Below, piece by piece: positions 35,355-47,500 of a DNA stretch of 64,000 nucleotides. The notes under the pieces were generated by a model. That model had not been told where the DNA came from and made no database searches. It was given only the letters and a program-made list of their open reading frames with translations. Position 1 is the first letter of the stretch. Each line of letters begins with the position of its first letter. The stretch comes from Terebella lapidaria (Eukaryota > Annelida > Polychaeta > Terebellida > Terebellidae): contig OX424560.1 of NCBI GenBank assembly GCA_949152475.1, positions 2,728,001-2,792,000 of the forward strand, read 5' to 3'. The translations under genes and the position numbers were made by a program.

Positions 35355-35786
35355 TGTATTCATGAGATTGTTTTGTCCAAAATGGTAATACGTGGTAATG
35401 AATACCGCAACTACAATTGAAAACAGATTTCCTTCGCAAATAGCTATTTCTGACGTTCAAATACCAGGCGAAGTGCATTTTTGCAATTGAAATAATGCAT
35501 AATTGTTATTGAAATGTGTTTGATTGGATTCCTCAACCCTCAAAACCTAAGAAAGGACACTAAGATTACACTTCTAGCACGTCTAGAAGCAGAGAAAAAA
35601 CAAAAACAAACTTTTTGATCGAACTCGGCGGCCATCTTGGAAAAAGTCAATTTTTCCATTGTTTGGACACTTTTTGAGAAGGTTACCCAGTCTAATATTT
35701 TTCCTGATATAAAAACCTACAGAATGACACCAAGAAACCTAATATGCCCGATTTGGCGACGAAAATTTTTTTTTTCAGAATGGCCC
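35355..35786. repeat. Long inverted repeat, right arm (about 430 bp)
   Basis: Inverted partner of 32966-33405: CGGCGGCCATCTTGGAAAAA, AGGTTACCCAGTCTAATATT and ATATGCCCGATTTGGCGACG correspond to the complementary phrases of the left arm. Confidence 0.85.
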
Positions 35787-36107
35787 ACAGACTAAATGGC
35801 TTCACAACGCCATAACAGAACTTAGTAAATATGCTTAGGACTGTACATTTATGAGATGTTCCTTTGTCCTCTACTCTTCAGTTGACGGCTCTACTGCCAC
35901 ATATCAGAGATAATGTGTGGTATATTCGTCTGGTACAAGTGTTTGATCAAGCTAGGGAGATTCCCATACGATGCCTTTTGGGACCATTGTTATACGGATA
36001 TAACTATATAACATTGGATGGATGACAAATACATCCCACATACTGGGTCACTCGACGATCAATGGGAAAAGATTACCTCTGAATAAACAAACATAAGTAT
36101 CTTGATT

Positions 36108-37150
36108 GCTTTGTTTATTTGTTTGTTTGTTTGTTTGTTTATTGATTCACCTCCAAAAATGGAGAAACTAAAATGATCACACACTAGATACATACATACA
36201 TGTGACGTAAAACAGTAAGTTATTCATTAAAATGGAGATAAAAGTAAATTAATCATTCCAGTATCATGACTGTTCAGGCACATTTGAATGGAGTCGCACA
36301 GTCCATTGTTGTGGCTAAAACATCGCTTGATTGTTCGACGACAGTTTTTTGAGTAGGTGTCTTCCAGGATATAGCGCACAAAGGAAATATTCCGCTCCGC
36401 ACAGACGTTCTTAACCCGTGATAATAGGTCATTATGCTTACTAAGTTGTCCAGAGGTGCATTTGTACAAAACGTTCATGTAGAAATGTTTCGCTTTCGGA
36501 GAGTTCTTGAAACAGGATGATATTAAATCCAGCTGCCATATATCACGGGACACCCTTATATTGTGGATACGGAGAGCGTCTAATAATGGAGTGTTCTTGC
36601 AGAGTTTGTTTAGGCCCAGAGTTGTTTTAAGTAAACGACCCTGCATTTTCTCGAGAATGTCTAGCGATCTATTGGGCACAAAGACCGACTGGAGACCGTA
36701 GGTCAGTACGGGACGCATTGCGGAGTTCCACAGATATTTGACCGTGTCTGCTGATATCACACCAGATGAGAGACCTGCCCCTTGCAGCGAGTAGAGGGCA
36801 CGCCGACATGATGCCATGCGGTTCTCAACGTGAGACTGACCACAATCACCCAAGGTCACACCAAGGTAATCCACGGTTTCAGATTCATGGAGCGGAGTCC
36901 CGTTTAGAAACCAAGTCGGATGTGGCATTAAGGTCCGCCGACCAAAGGTGATACATTTGGTCTTATTAGGGTTAAATCTCAGTCCATGAGATTCTATGTA
37001 TTTGGTTGCCACGTTTACAAGAGATTGTAGACCAGTAGATGTGACACTACACAACATCAAATCATCAGCATAACAGAACACATTGTACTTGTGACCACCA
37101 ATATTTACCCCTCCTGTTGTATCAGATAGTATATCGGCTTTGGGTACCCA
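36108..37150 (-). pseudogene. 5'-truncated LINE reverse transcriptase (non-LTR retrotransposon)
   Basis: The minus-strand frame (36227-37216) encodes the C-terminal half of a non-LTR RT. Catalytic FCYADDLML is near residue 68, then GLRFNPNKTKCITFG, ETVDYLGVTLGDC (RT thumb region) and a long helical C-terminal part. Everything before about 20 residues upstream of YADD is missing, so the endonuclease and RT motifs 0-4 are gone. About 37150-37216 looks like unrelated flank. The 3' end carries an (AAAC)n-type tail on the minus strand (36108-36145), a common LINE ending. A dead-on-arrival insertion. I cannot set the clade with confidence. Confidence 0.85.
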
Positions 37151-37656
37151 CCGTATCAATGGGAATGTGACTATTACCACCGAATTTGTCAAACTTATTA
37201 AATGAATATTCGACATGCCATGGTTATGTGAATATGTCTGGTCGTTGATATTTGTCTACATATGTGTGATAGTTGGAAGGTGTTTGGATCAGCAGGCTGG
37301 ATGTTCACATCCCAAAGGTTGTTTTTGTGGCAGGACATCAAGTTTTGAAAACAGTACTACAGGTGCAATTCATGACATGAATGAATCTAGCATAGTTCTA
37401 GCGATGTCGTTTTACACAATATACTGCAAGGAGAGACTGAAAGACTTTTGCATAATACATTTCCCATCCCTGAGTTGAAGGCAGCACAGAGCATGTTTGC
37501 ATCATGACATTTACATTATTCCATACCTAGGGTCATATACTCCAAGGACTTCATTCTCGAACAATCCACGTAGTCCTGAATTACATCCACGGGGTTGTGA
37601 TCTATCATAAATAACGAAAACACATCCATGATTCACAATGGATGGGTAGCGAATGC

Positions 37657-37920
37657 GCTAAATGAACCAGGAAGTGGGAAGGATGTGCAGTAATAATGAA
37701 GCCACGATGGTGGAGCACATAAAAGTCTTTTCGTTGTCGTTTTTACACTCGCTTTTGATTTGTGGACTGCTCGCAGAAATGCGGAAATTATGTTCAAGAG
37801 GTTTTATGCCAGTTAGCTGTGGATACGTCTCGTTGTTGATAGCTATCGATAATGTGATTGATACCAAGTGAGCGGTTGCCATTGGCTGGAACACTTGACC
37901 GAAATTTCAATGCAGTATTT
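37657..37920 (+). repeat. Duplicated segment (pair with 42854-43108)
   Basis: ATGAACCAGGAAGTG, a GTGGAGCACAT-type phrase, AAGAGGTTTTA and TGACCGAAATTTCAATGC recur in order at 42854-43108 with substitutions and indels. Both start with a potential MNQEV... frame; the copy here continues 69 codons with a hydrophobic stretch (FSLSFLHSLLICGLL). It could be a repeated first exon or a plain repeat. Confidence 0.65.
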
Positions 37921-38027
37921 ATCAATGCAATGCCTATAACTTCGCTTTAAAGGTGAAGTAGATGAAAATATACATTGAAAGTAATATGACTCCATCTAAA
38001 GAAAACTGTTGTCCGCAACTGTATTTC

Positions 38028-39136
38028 TACGGAAGCGTATTAGGGCCACATGACTTTTTTTTTCAATTCAATTTGTCGACTTATTATCTCGATAAATCGA
38101 GATATTATCTCGATAAATCGACTTATTATCTCGATAAATCGACTTATTATCTCGATAAATCGACTTAATTATCTCGATAAATCGACTTAATTATCTCGAT
38201 AAATCGAGATAATTATCTCGATAAATCGACTTAATTATCTCGATAAATCGACTTAATTATCTCGATTTATCGAGGTATTATCTCGATAAATCAACTTATT
38301 ATCTCGATAAATCGAGATATTATCTCGATAAATCGACTTAATTATCTCGATTTATCGAGTTATTATCTCGATAAATCGAGTTAGTTATCTCGATAAATCG
38401 ACTTATGTCTTAGGCATTTAAAGTTCAAGTAAAATGGAAATATGTTTAGAGTCATATTATTCATATGTTGAATAGGCTTATGATGGACCATTATAACGTT
38501 GAATAATGAATAATACAGACCAAACTACCTAGTTAAAACTATAATGAAGTTACTATATCACTATCTTTTATAAAGATGCAACATGTTCATCAATGAAAAT
38601 GTTATATTTTTTTAACAATTCTTTAGCTATTATACATGGATTGAGGTATATTCGTAAATTTATCTGTAACGGCTTCTTCAATTGTATAGTTTGGTATTAT
38701 TTCAGAGATTAATGTAATGACTGTTAATCATTTACTCCATACAGTTTTCAATATGAGTAATCAATATATTATATTTGTCCTATTGTTGCCAAGGTAACCA
38801 ATGAAATGGTATGGCTCGCCTATGGTCGATGCATGTTCATTTTACTTGTACTTTAAATGTCTGAGTCCTAAGTCGATTTATCGAGATACTATCTCAATTT
38901 ATCGAGATAATTAAGTCGATTTATCGAGATACTATCTCGATTTATCGAGATAATTAAGTCGATTTATCGAGATACTATCTCGATTTATCGAGATAATATC
39001 TCGATAAATCGACTTAATATCTCGATTTATCGAGATATTAAGTCGATTTATCGAGATAACTAACTCGATTTATCGAGATAATAAGTCGACAAATTGAACT
39101 TTAAAAAAACTCATGTGGCCCTAATACGCTTCCGTA
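38028..39136. mobile_element. Foldback-type element with palindromic subterminal arrays (1.1 kb)
   Basis: Terminal inverted repeats begin TACGGAAGCGTATTAGGGCC and end with the complement, flanked by gtatttc at 38021-38027 and 39137-39143 (7 bp; the exact split is ambiguous by a few bases). Inside each end lies an array of TTATCTCGATAAATCGACTT-like units, themselves nearly palindromic (38078-38405 and 38872-39090). The inverted symmetry continues past the arrays (GGCATTTAAAGTTCAAGTAA against its complement near 38850), leaving about 400 bp of loop with no gene. Non-autonomous. Confidence 0.85.
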
Positions 39137-39370
39137 GTATTTCTACCCTGTATGTTGTGGAAGTTTTCTTTACTGAGTCAAGTCAGATATAGCCTCTGGA
39201 CAGTTCTGTCGACAGTATGTGTGGGAGGTATCAAATAGTACCCATCTGTGAGAGGGCATTTTACAAATAATGTCCTGCAGCCTGTCGCGATAACACGATT
39301 GACGCTAACGACCAGCTCAAGGCAATGTGTCTTCTTCCTTGGCAGGAATTCCACAAATAAGTTTATATTT

Positions 39371-40741
39371 GTTATTCAGTGATACTGCAAATTTCCCACT
39401 AAATTGTGGACGCCATGATATGTACCATACTTATGTCCGGCCTATACCGAACCCTTGCAAAATATTTTTGTGTTCACTCAACGCAGTAGGATCACCAAGA
39501 AACACAAAACGCAGTAGGATCACCAAGAAACACGAAACGCAGTAGGATCACCAAGAAACACGAAACGCAGTAGGTTCACCAAGAAACACAACGCAGTCGG
39601 TTCACCAAGAAACACAAACGCAGTAGGATCACCAAAAAACACGAAACACAGTAGGTTCACCAAGGAACACAAAACGCAGTAGATTCACCAAGAAACACAA
39701 AACGCAGTAGGTTCACCAAGAAACACAAAACACAGTACTTTCACCAAAAACACAAAACGCAGTAGGTTCACCAAGAAACAGAAAACACAGTAGGATCACC
39801 AAGAAACACGAAATGCAGTAAGTTGACCAAGAAACACGAAACGCAGTAGGTTCATCAAGAAACACTAAACACAGTAGGATTACCAAGAAACACGAAATGC
39901 AGTAAGTTCACCAAGAAACACGAAACGCAGTAGGTTCACCAAGAAAGACAAAATGCAGTAGGTTCACCAAGAAACACAAAACACAGTAGGTTCACCAAGA
40001 AACACAAAACACAGTAGGATCACCAAGAAACACGAAATGTAGTAAGTTCACCAAGAAACACGAAACGCAGTAGGTTCACCAAGAGACACAAAACGCAGTG
40101 GGTTCACCAAGAAACACAATCCTGAATGCAAGCGAATGCAATAGAATCATGTGGGAACACAACTGATAATATGAAAATGATAATAGTATAAGAGAACACA
40201 ACAATCTCATATGCGGTTATCTCACTAAAATTATTACTTTACAATACGCAGGTCCGTTTAATGGAAGGACTCGCTGCTCCTAAAGTGAGGAGAACGTCGA
40301 ACAGATTTTGTGCATGTCTTGGATTGTTCTCCTGATGCCTATTCTTATGAACCACTTTGCTGCCCATATTTCCAACAATACTTAAAAATTGAAACATATT
40401 TACCGTTTTCCGAGGTACTCCATGAAAGCAACATTAATGGAATACAGTAAGTTTACCTGTTCACAACAAATGTTCACAAAGTGCCCTGAATGAACCAGTG
40501 CTTGTTTTGTTTAGCTTGAGTAATATATAGTAAGAAAATTGTTTCGATTCAAAATGAAATAATCGGTTTCTGAAATTGATTAAAAATCAATTGGCTAGAG
40601 CCATGATCAGGCTCCCAATGTGTCATGTCCCCAGCAATTATTGCATGACGATTGTGGATCAGTCAGTCAGACTCAGTGATCACTGGACAGACTGCTGAAA
40701 AAATACAAGAAAAAAAAAACATGGCTCGACTGACCATATTT
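39371..40741. repeat. Tandem segmental duplication, copy 1 (1.37 kb)
   Basis: Near-identical to 40742-42081 at an offset of 1371 bp: GATACTGCAAATTTCCCACT at 39381 and 40752, followed by the minisatellite, then the same single-copy tail ending AAAAACATGGCTCGACTGAC. No gene. Confidence 0.9.
39480..40118. repeat. 28-bp minisatellite
   Basis: About 23 copies of CACAAAACGCAGTAGG + TTCACCAAGAAA with G/A and T/A variants, head to tail with no spacers. It is repeated in the second segmental copy. Confidence 0.9.
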
Positions 40742-42081
40742 GTTTTTCAATGATACTGCAAATTTCCCACTAAATTGTGGACGCCATGATATGTACCATA
40801 CTTCTGTCCGGCCTATACCGAACCCTTGCAAAATATTATTGTGTTCACTCAACGCAGTAGGATCACCAAGAAACACAAAACGCAGTAGGATCACCAAGAA
40901 ACACGAAACGCAGTAGGATCACAAAGAAACACGAAACGCAGTAGGTTCACCAAGAAACACAACGCAGTCGGTTCACCAAGAAACACAAACACAGTAGGAT
41001 CACCAAAAAAACACGAAACACAGTAGGTTCACCAAGGAACACAAAACGCAGTAGATTCACCAAGAAACACAAAACGCAGTAGGTTCACCAAGAAACACAA
41101 AACACATTAGTTTCACCAAAAACACAAAACGCAGTAGGTTCACCAAGAAACACAAAACACAGTAGGATCACCAAGAAACACGAAATGCAGTAAGTTCACC
41201 AAGAAACACGAAACGCAGAAAGTTCACCAAGAAACACTAAACACAGTAGGATTACCAAGAAACACGAAATGCAGTAAGTTCACCAAGAAAGACAAAACGC
41301 AGTAGGTTCACCAAGAAACACAAAACACAGTAGGTTCACCAAGAAACACAAAACACAGTAGGATCACCAAGAAACACGAAATGTAGTAAGTTCACCAAGA
41401 AACACGAACCGCAGTAGGTTCACCAAGAAACACAAAACGCAGTAGGTTCACCAAGAAACACAATCCTGAATGCAAGCGAATGCAATAGAATCATGTGGGA
41501 ACACAACTGATAATATGAAAGTGATAATAGTATAAGAGAACACAACAATCTCATATGCGGTTATCACACTAAAATTATTACTTTACAATACGCAGGTCCG
41601 TTTAATGGAAGGACTCGCTGCTCCTGAAGTGAGGTGAACGTCAAACAGATTTTGTGCATGTCTTGGATTGTTCTCCTGATGCCTATTCTTATGAACCACT
41701 TTGCTGTCCATATTTCCAACAATACTTAAAAATTGAAACATATTTACCATTTTCCGAGGTACTCCATGAAAGCAACATTATTGAAATACAGTGAGTTTAC
41801 CTGTTCACAACAAATGTTCACAAAGTGCCCTGAATGAACCAGTGCTTGTTTTGTTTAGCTTGAGTAATATATAGTAAGAAAATTGTTTCGATTCAAAATG
41901 AAATAATCGGTTTCTGAAATTGATTAAAAATCAATTGGCTAGAGCCATGATCAGGCTCCCAATGTGTCATGTCCCCAGCAATTATTGCATGACGATTGCG
42001 GATCAGTCAGTCAGACTCAGTGATCACTGGACAGACTGCTGAAAAAATACAAGAAAAAAAAAACATGCCTCGACTGACCAA
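40742..42081. repeat. Tandem segmental duplication, copy 2
   Basis: Second copy of the 1.37-kb segment. It has slightly fewer minisatellite units and a few substitutions, for example CTTCTGTCCGG against CTTATGTCCGG. The very high similarity indicates a recent event. Confidence 0.9.
40851..41462. repeat. 28-bp minisatellite, second array
   Basis: Same unit as 39480-40118, about 22 copies, with matching order of variant repeats, so the array was duplicated as part of the larger segment and not expanded independently. Confidence 0.9.
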
Positions 42082-44513
42082 TGTACAAGCTATTTCAAGA
42101 CATATCGCGTGGTATATATATAATTTTGCGTAACAGCTTCTTTTGGACTAGCTCTCAGGAATATGACAAGAGCTGGAGTATAACTCTACTGATAGCAAAT
42201 CCAATATATATGATTCAAAACAATTCTCACACTTATATAATATAATTATATACCTGATGACACTGTTTGCCATACGCCATAACTTGTCAGAAACTCAATC
42301 TGCACATTCCAAATTCTCATCCCTTCTCTCTTCTTACGTAACTCGATATGTAAGGACGAAAACCTGCATATGTGGATTTGTATAATTGTCCTTCGTTCAT
42401 CGAGGTAAGCTGATATAGGAGCAAATATATTCCTACAATTAGCTATTCCGTCGGGCATTACAACTTAAATCCCCGAAACCGGACCAGTTATCCATCTTCA
42501 TGTCCTGTATCACACCTTTGGGATATGTGTTCCAGACATCTATAGCATTGGGAGAACCTGTGGAACTATGAGGTATGTACACCCCCGCTATCTAAACAGT
42601 CGTACACACGAATGTACACACTTCTCAATTGATTTATCACTATTTCATAACATCAAAAGTATACCATGAATCACATGGAAGGTACTCTGGTCACCCCCAC
42701 GATAGTACCATAGTAATTAATATTACATGGATTTCATCATCTATCACAGATTACGAATTGTGTCTGTAAGTTGCTCAGGAAACAACTCCAAACACCCACA
42801 TTTTATTAACCATTGGGTTCCATAATGTACAATGTACTGGTATCGATTTGATTGAATGAACCAGGAAGTGAGGACAGAATGCAATATTAATGCCGCCATG
42901 ATGGTGAAGCACATTGGAGCTTTTCCGTTCATGTCGTTGAAATTACCGCCGAAGCCGCTCGTAAATGGCGAGGAGCTCGCAAGAGGTTTTAGGCTAGGTA
43001 GCCGTGATTAGGTATCGTTATTGATAGTTGTCGGTAAATTGGTTAATATCAAGTGAGTTGATGTCATTAGCTGGAGAACTTGACCGATATTTCAATGCGG
43101 TAATTTGCAGTACACTGCTGGAAATGTGTTGTTGAATTTTATTGAAAACCATCTCATACAGTCAATATGCATGAAGTTTTATGGACGTTTTCACAATCTG
43201 AATATCTTGTGTAGTCGCTACTCGATTTACTTTTTGTAAAAAAAAACCTTTTATTTCGTGGTGGATGGCATGAGCAGGACAAAATATTTCATGAGGTATC
43301 ATGAATTACCTTGAGTTCCGCATTCCCCATATGTAAGATATCGGACATGAAAATTGGAATTCTAATTCGGATTGTATCGCATGACATGCCCTTATGTGAG
43401 AGCTCCATTGTCTTTTCACACTTCATAAATTGACATTGCTTGGGCATACATGTACCTCTAAACTGTACAAAACAGAATAAAAACTCAAATCCAATATAAT
43501 CCTGGATCCACCCCTGTTCCGCACCATGATGATGCACATAAGAAGGATAACAGTTTACATTTTTGGTAATACGCAGTGGCTCTTCAAGCTGGAATACCCA
43601 GCGGAATATCAAATTATAGAAATATATTTGCTTCTATATCAGCTTACCGCAACAAACGAAGGACAATTATACAAATCTACTACGTGGTATTTTTTCCAAC
43701 GCCGAAGCACGTGTTCTCCCCAATAGGAGAGACAGTTGGACGTAGTTATGTAAGACGATATCAGACATGAATTATTTCCAAGATTGTGTTTTTGACAAGA
43801 TGTGACATATGACAAACGTTTTCCTAAGGTATGTAATTATCTCTACTAGATGGGAATTTGTATTGTATCAGTCATACAGCATTGGTATTAGTACATTAAT
43901 GCTCCGAATCTCATCAGATTTCCGATCGTGATAGTGTTAAAGAAACCCTGACGACGGACATATGTTGTTTTAGTACATAAAAAAGTATGTTTTCGTGTTT
44001 GCATATAATACAATATCCTATGAAATAACCTCGGTAAATTAGAACTTTGGTAATTTTCACTATGTGTTATGATGTTTCAGGGATAATCTGAAACGTTTGT
44101 ACGGCCGTCCTTGTATATCTAGGATTCATGCTTTTATGAAAAGCTTTTATGAGAAACTTCAGCCATAGGTATGGACAATTCGATGGTTGAATGCTACGTG
44201 GTTCGGGGCAAGAACATATTAGGTGCCCTGTCGGTGTGATACGCGTGATTTGTTTCTTCACACCAAATCATAGACGAGGGCGGGCGTCTCCCCAGGAAAC
44301 AGGATATAATTGTTACCATGCCCGGGTTTTATTTCAAACAACTTATGAATATCTACATCCGAGAAGTTCTAGGCACTGATACTGAACGTTCAATCCGTTT
44401 GAGCACGCTATTTTTATCGTACATTTTTATATGTGTTACAGCACGTACAAAAAGAACATTCAAGCAGAGTTCATTCATTCCTTCTTTCTATAAGTGAAAA
44501 GTACAAAATCGTC
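42082..44513. other. Intergenic upstream of the VWA-EGF gene
   Basis: No supported gene. It holds an inverted pair (about 42365-42465 minus, 43590-43690 plus; shared phrase ATATCAGCTTACC...AACGAAGGACAATTATACAA), the duplicated segment 42854-43108, and the 5' flank of the VWA-EGF gene. A weak TATA-like TTTTTATATG at about 44425 is the only promoter-like motif seen near the start codon. Confidence 0.5.
42854..43108 (+). repeat. Duplicated segment (pair with 37657-37920)
   Basis: Same phrase order as 37657-37920 (ATGAACCAGGAAGTG to TTGACCGATATTTCAATGC). The potential MNQEV... frame reads about 50 codons here before a stop and lacks the hydrophobic stretch. Confidence 0.6.
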
Positions 44514-44577
44514 ATGTGTGGGTGGTTGAATATTCTGGTTCGGCTAACTTTGATATCGGTTACATTGTCACAACGAG
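44514..44577 (+). CDS. VWA-EGF gene exon 1: signal peptide
   Basis: Encodes MCGWLNILVRLTLISVTLSQ, a hydrophobic secretion signal. There is no in-frame ATG upstream, and a G at -3 supports this start. Donor CGAG/GTAAGT, phase 1. Confidence 0.8.
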
Positions 44578-47500
44578 GTAAGTGGGAAAATTTCTTGCAT
44601 ACTGCATGTCCAATAAACATTCATTTAGCATGTTCAGCAATAAATACATTTCCCAAGTACACGATCAATTATTAATCATTTACCTGACACCAAATTAGAA
44701 TGCTCAACTGTGAAACATATCGGCTCAGATTGTTAGACTACCAACTCAGTGTCACCTCGGCTTGCGAGAGCCCTTGATGGGAACGGCATGTCATGAACAT
44801 TTCTTAGGGATTGTTTCGTTCATGGGCTGTTTCAGTCGGTTGTGGTGCAGTATACCAATAGATGTACAGTAGACAGAACTTTGCTTTGTAATTAAAACAC
44901 TCCCCCGCCCCTGGTGACGCCAGAGTTGTGTTTGATATACAATGTTTCATACGATGTCGAAATGTCATAATGTCATAACGTTTCATCTTAGGTTGGTTTA
45001 TTCAAATTCTCCTTTATCGAGTTTTTATCGTATTGTTACTGACAGACCAGTATTCATACATATACTCCCTATCTTTCAGTGTGCAGGCTCCAGGCTGATA
45101 TCGCGTTTGTCGTGGACTCCTCAGGAAGCATCAATGACGTCGATGCCAATAACTGGCGCCGTGTCCAGGATTTTATCGTCAGCCTCGTGTCACAACTTGA
45201 CGTCGGTCCAGACAAAGTCCGAGTTGCAGCCGTCACTTTCTCGAACTTCGGGTACCTGGAATTCCTCTTCTCTAACTACACGACCAAGGTTGGTGACCGA
45301 CATGTTTGGTAGGTTTGAATTCTCAGTTTCCAACCGGACATGTTTCTAACTATAACCAAACATATTTGTTATTAGGTTTTCCAGCACTAGCAGCCATAGT
45401 TGAATACATATATTCATAACGAATGGGGAACTCTGTCCCACTGAACTTAAATTACCAAATGAATTTTGATAGTTGGTTAATGGCCTATGACCGCGATGAC
45501 CGAAATTAGTGGCCACCTAATCAACGAATTCAATTGTTATCGATTATTCGATTAAGTATTGTCGATATTACACAGGACGAGGTGACGGATGCGATATTCT
45601 CCATGAATTACGCGGGCGGGAACACGAATACGTCTGGTGGCCTCTACGTCATGCTGACCGAGGTTTTCCAGGCGGAACATGGCGACCGACGTGACGTCAG
45701 GGACGTAGCTATCGTCATCACAGACGGGGTGTCCACCCGGGACCCGGATCTCACCGTGCCCTATGCAAGGGAAGCAAGGCAGCGTGGCATCAAGGTTGTA
45801 AATTAATACACAACATGTATGTATTCATTCCTACTTACCATGCAGTCATGAATCACTAGGCACAAAAAAAGACTAGGTCGTAAATAGATGTACACATCGA
45901 GCAATGGCATCGCAAACCCGTAAAACTGATGATGATTTTTTGCAATATATCGGAAACAAATCTAAGCCACATGATTGTCATGTTTAATTGTGCAGGTTAT
46001 AGCTGTAGGTATCGGTGACGACATTAGGACTGACGAGCTGACACAGATAGCATCAGAACCTGACTCCGAGACACAACAGACTGTCTATACAGTGTCAGAT
46101 TTCCGGAAATTGTCGGAAATACTCGACAGTATACTCGTGGAAACCTGCATCCTGGTCACGTCCACCACACAGTCTGTGACGTCACCGACCACGCCCACTC
46201 TGTCGCCAATCAGAGGTAGAACACCAGTAAACTGTGAACATGTTCACTTGTCCAGTCTGTTTCACGGCGGCATTTTGATAGATTGCTGAAGAATTAAAAA
46301 ACTGCCATGTGAGCCTGTTAATTGAAGAACAGTATGGCATATATGGTGAATAAAATCCTAAATTTCACTGTGTTTGCAGTCTTTTTCACGGCGGTATTTT
46401 GATAGATTGTTGAAGAATTAAATAACTGCCATGTGAGCCTGTAAATTGAAGAACAGTATGGCATGTATGGTGAATAAAATCCTAAATTTCCATTTGTGAG
46501 CATCGAAGAATTGATCAGTGAGTCGCATATCCAGATTGCAGAGAACCCGTGGATTTCGTGGTGTTGGTGGATGCCTCAGGAAGTGTGGGCGCGAATAACT
46601 TCAATAAAGTGAAGCAATTCCTACAGATTTTGGTGGCCATCTTGGACGTCGATTCCGGTCGAGTGCGCATGTCTCTGGCTACATTTGGTAGTGATGTCAC
46701 AGTATGTTTCCAGCTGAACAAGTGGGTAGACTACTGTCTTTCTCTGTCCATCCGAATTTGTTTGAAAGCAAGTATTGTTCACAGACATTTCAATCTTCCA
46801 GATATGGCAATCGTCGAGATATCATGACAGCAGTATCTGAAGCCAAATATACCCATGGGACAACCAACACTGCAGCTGCCCTGAGGGAGTTACGGCTGAA
46901 CATCCTCACCCCTGAGAACGGGGCACGCGAGGGAGTGGCACATGTTGTCATGGTGATCACTGACGGATCATCTGACAATCGCCAAGAGACTCTAGCTGAG
47001 ATACGAGAGGTCAAGAAGCGTGGAATCCATGTCATTGTGGTTTCCATTGGTAACTGGCTCAGTGACGAGGAAATGGATGCCATGGCAACGTATCCTTTTG
47101 AGAAGAACAGAATCCATTTAGAGAAATTCGAGATGCTGGATCAAAGATTCGCAGAAAACATCAACGACATATTATGCAATAGTGAGTCATGACGGTTTAA
47201 CCGTATTTATCGTGTAAACATGCTTAGTTTTCACGTCCTAGACAAGACTCCGCTATTCCAACATTTTTCGTCTTAAGTACTTGCCTTCTATTAAATAGAT
47301 GTCATCAATGTCCAAATATTGACGATTGATATCATTCCGATGTGCTACATTGGTGCAGTGACCAGGATGACATCTAACAGTGTCCATTTCATACCTTAGT
47401 CTTATGTTAATTTCAACATCCATTCTCACTTCCAGACGAAGATGAATGCATCAGTAACCCGTGTCAGAACGCCCTGCGCTGTGAGGATCACCATGGTTAC

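Noticed and set aside
39480-41462. Regular 28-bp repeats resembling a CRISPR array
   Set aside because: The repeats are head to tail with no unique spacers, the host is eukaryotic, and the array sits in a segmental duplication. It is a minisatellite.
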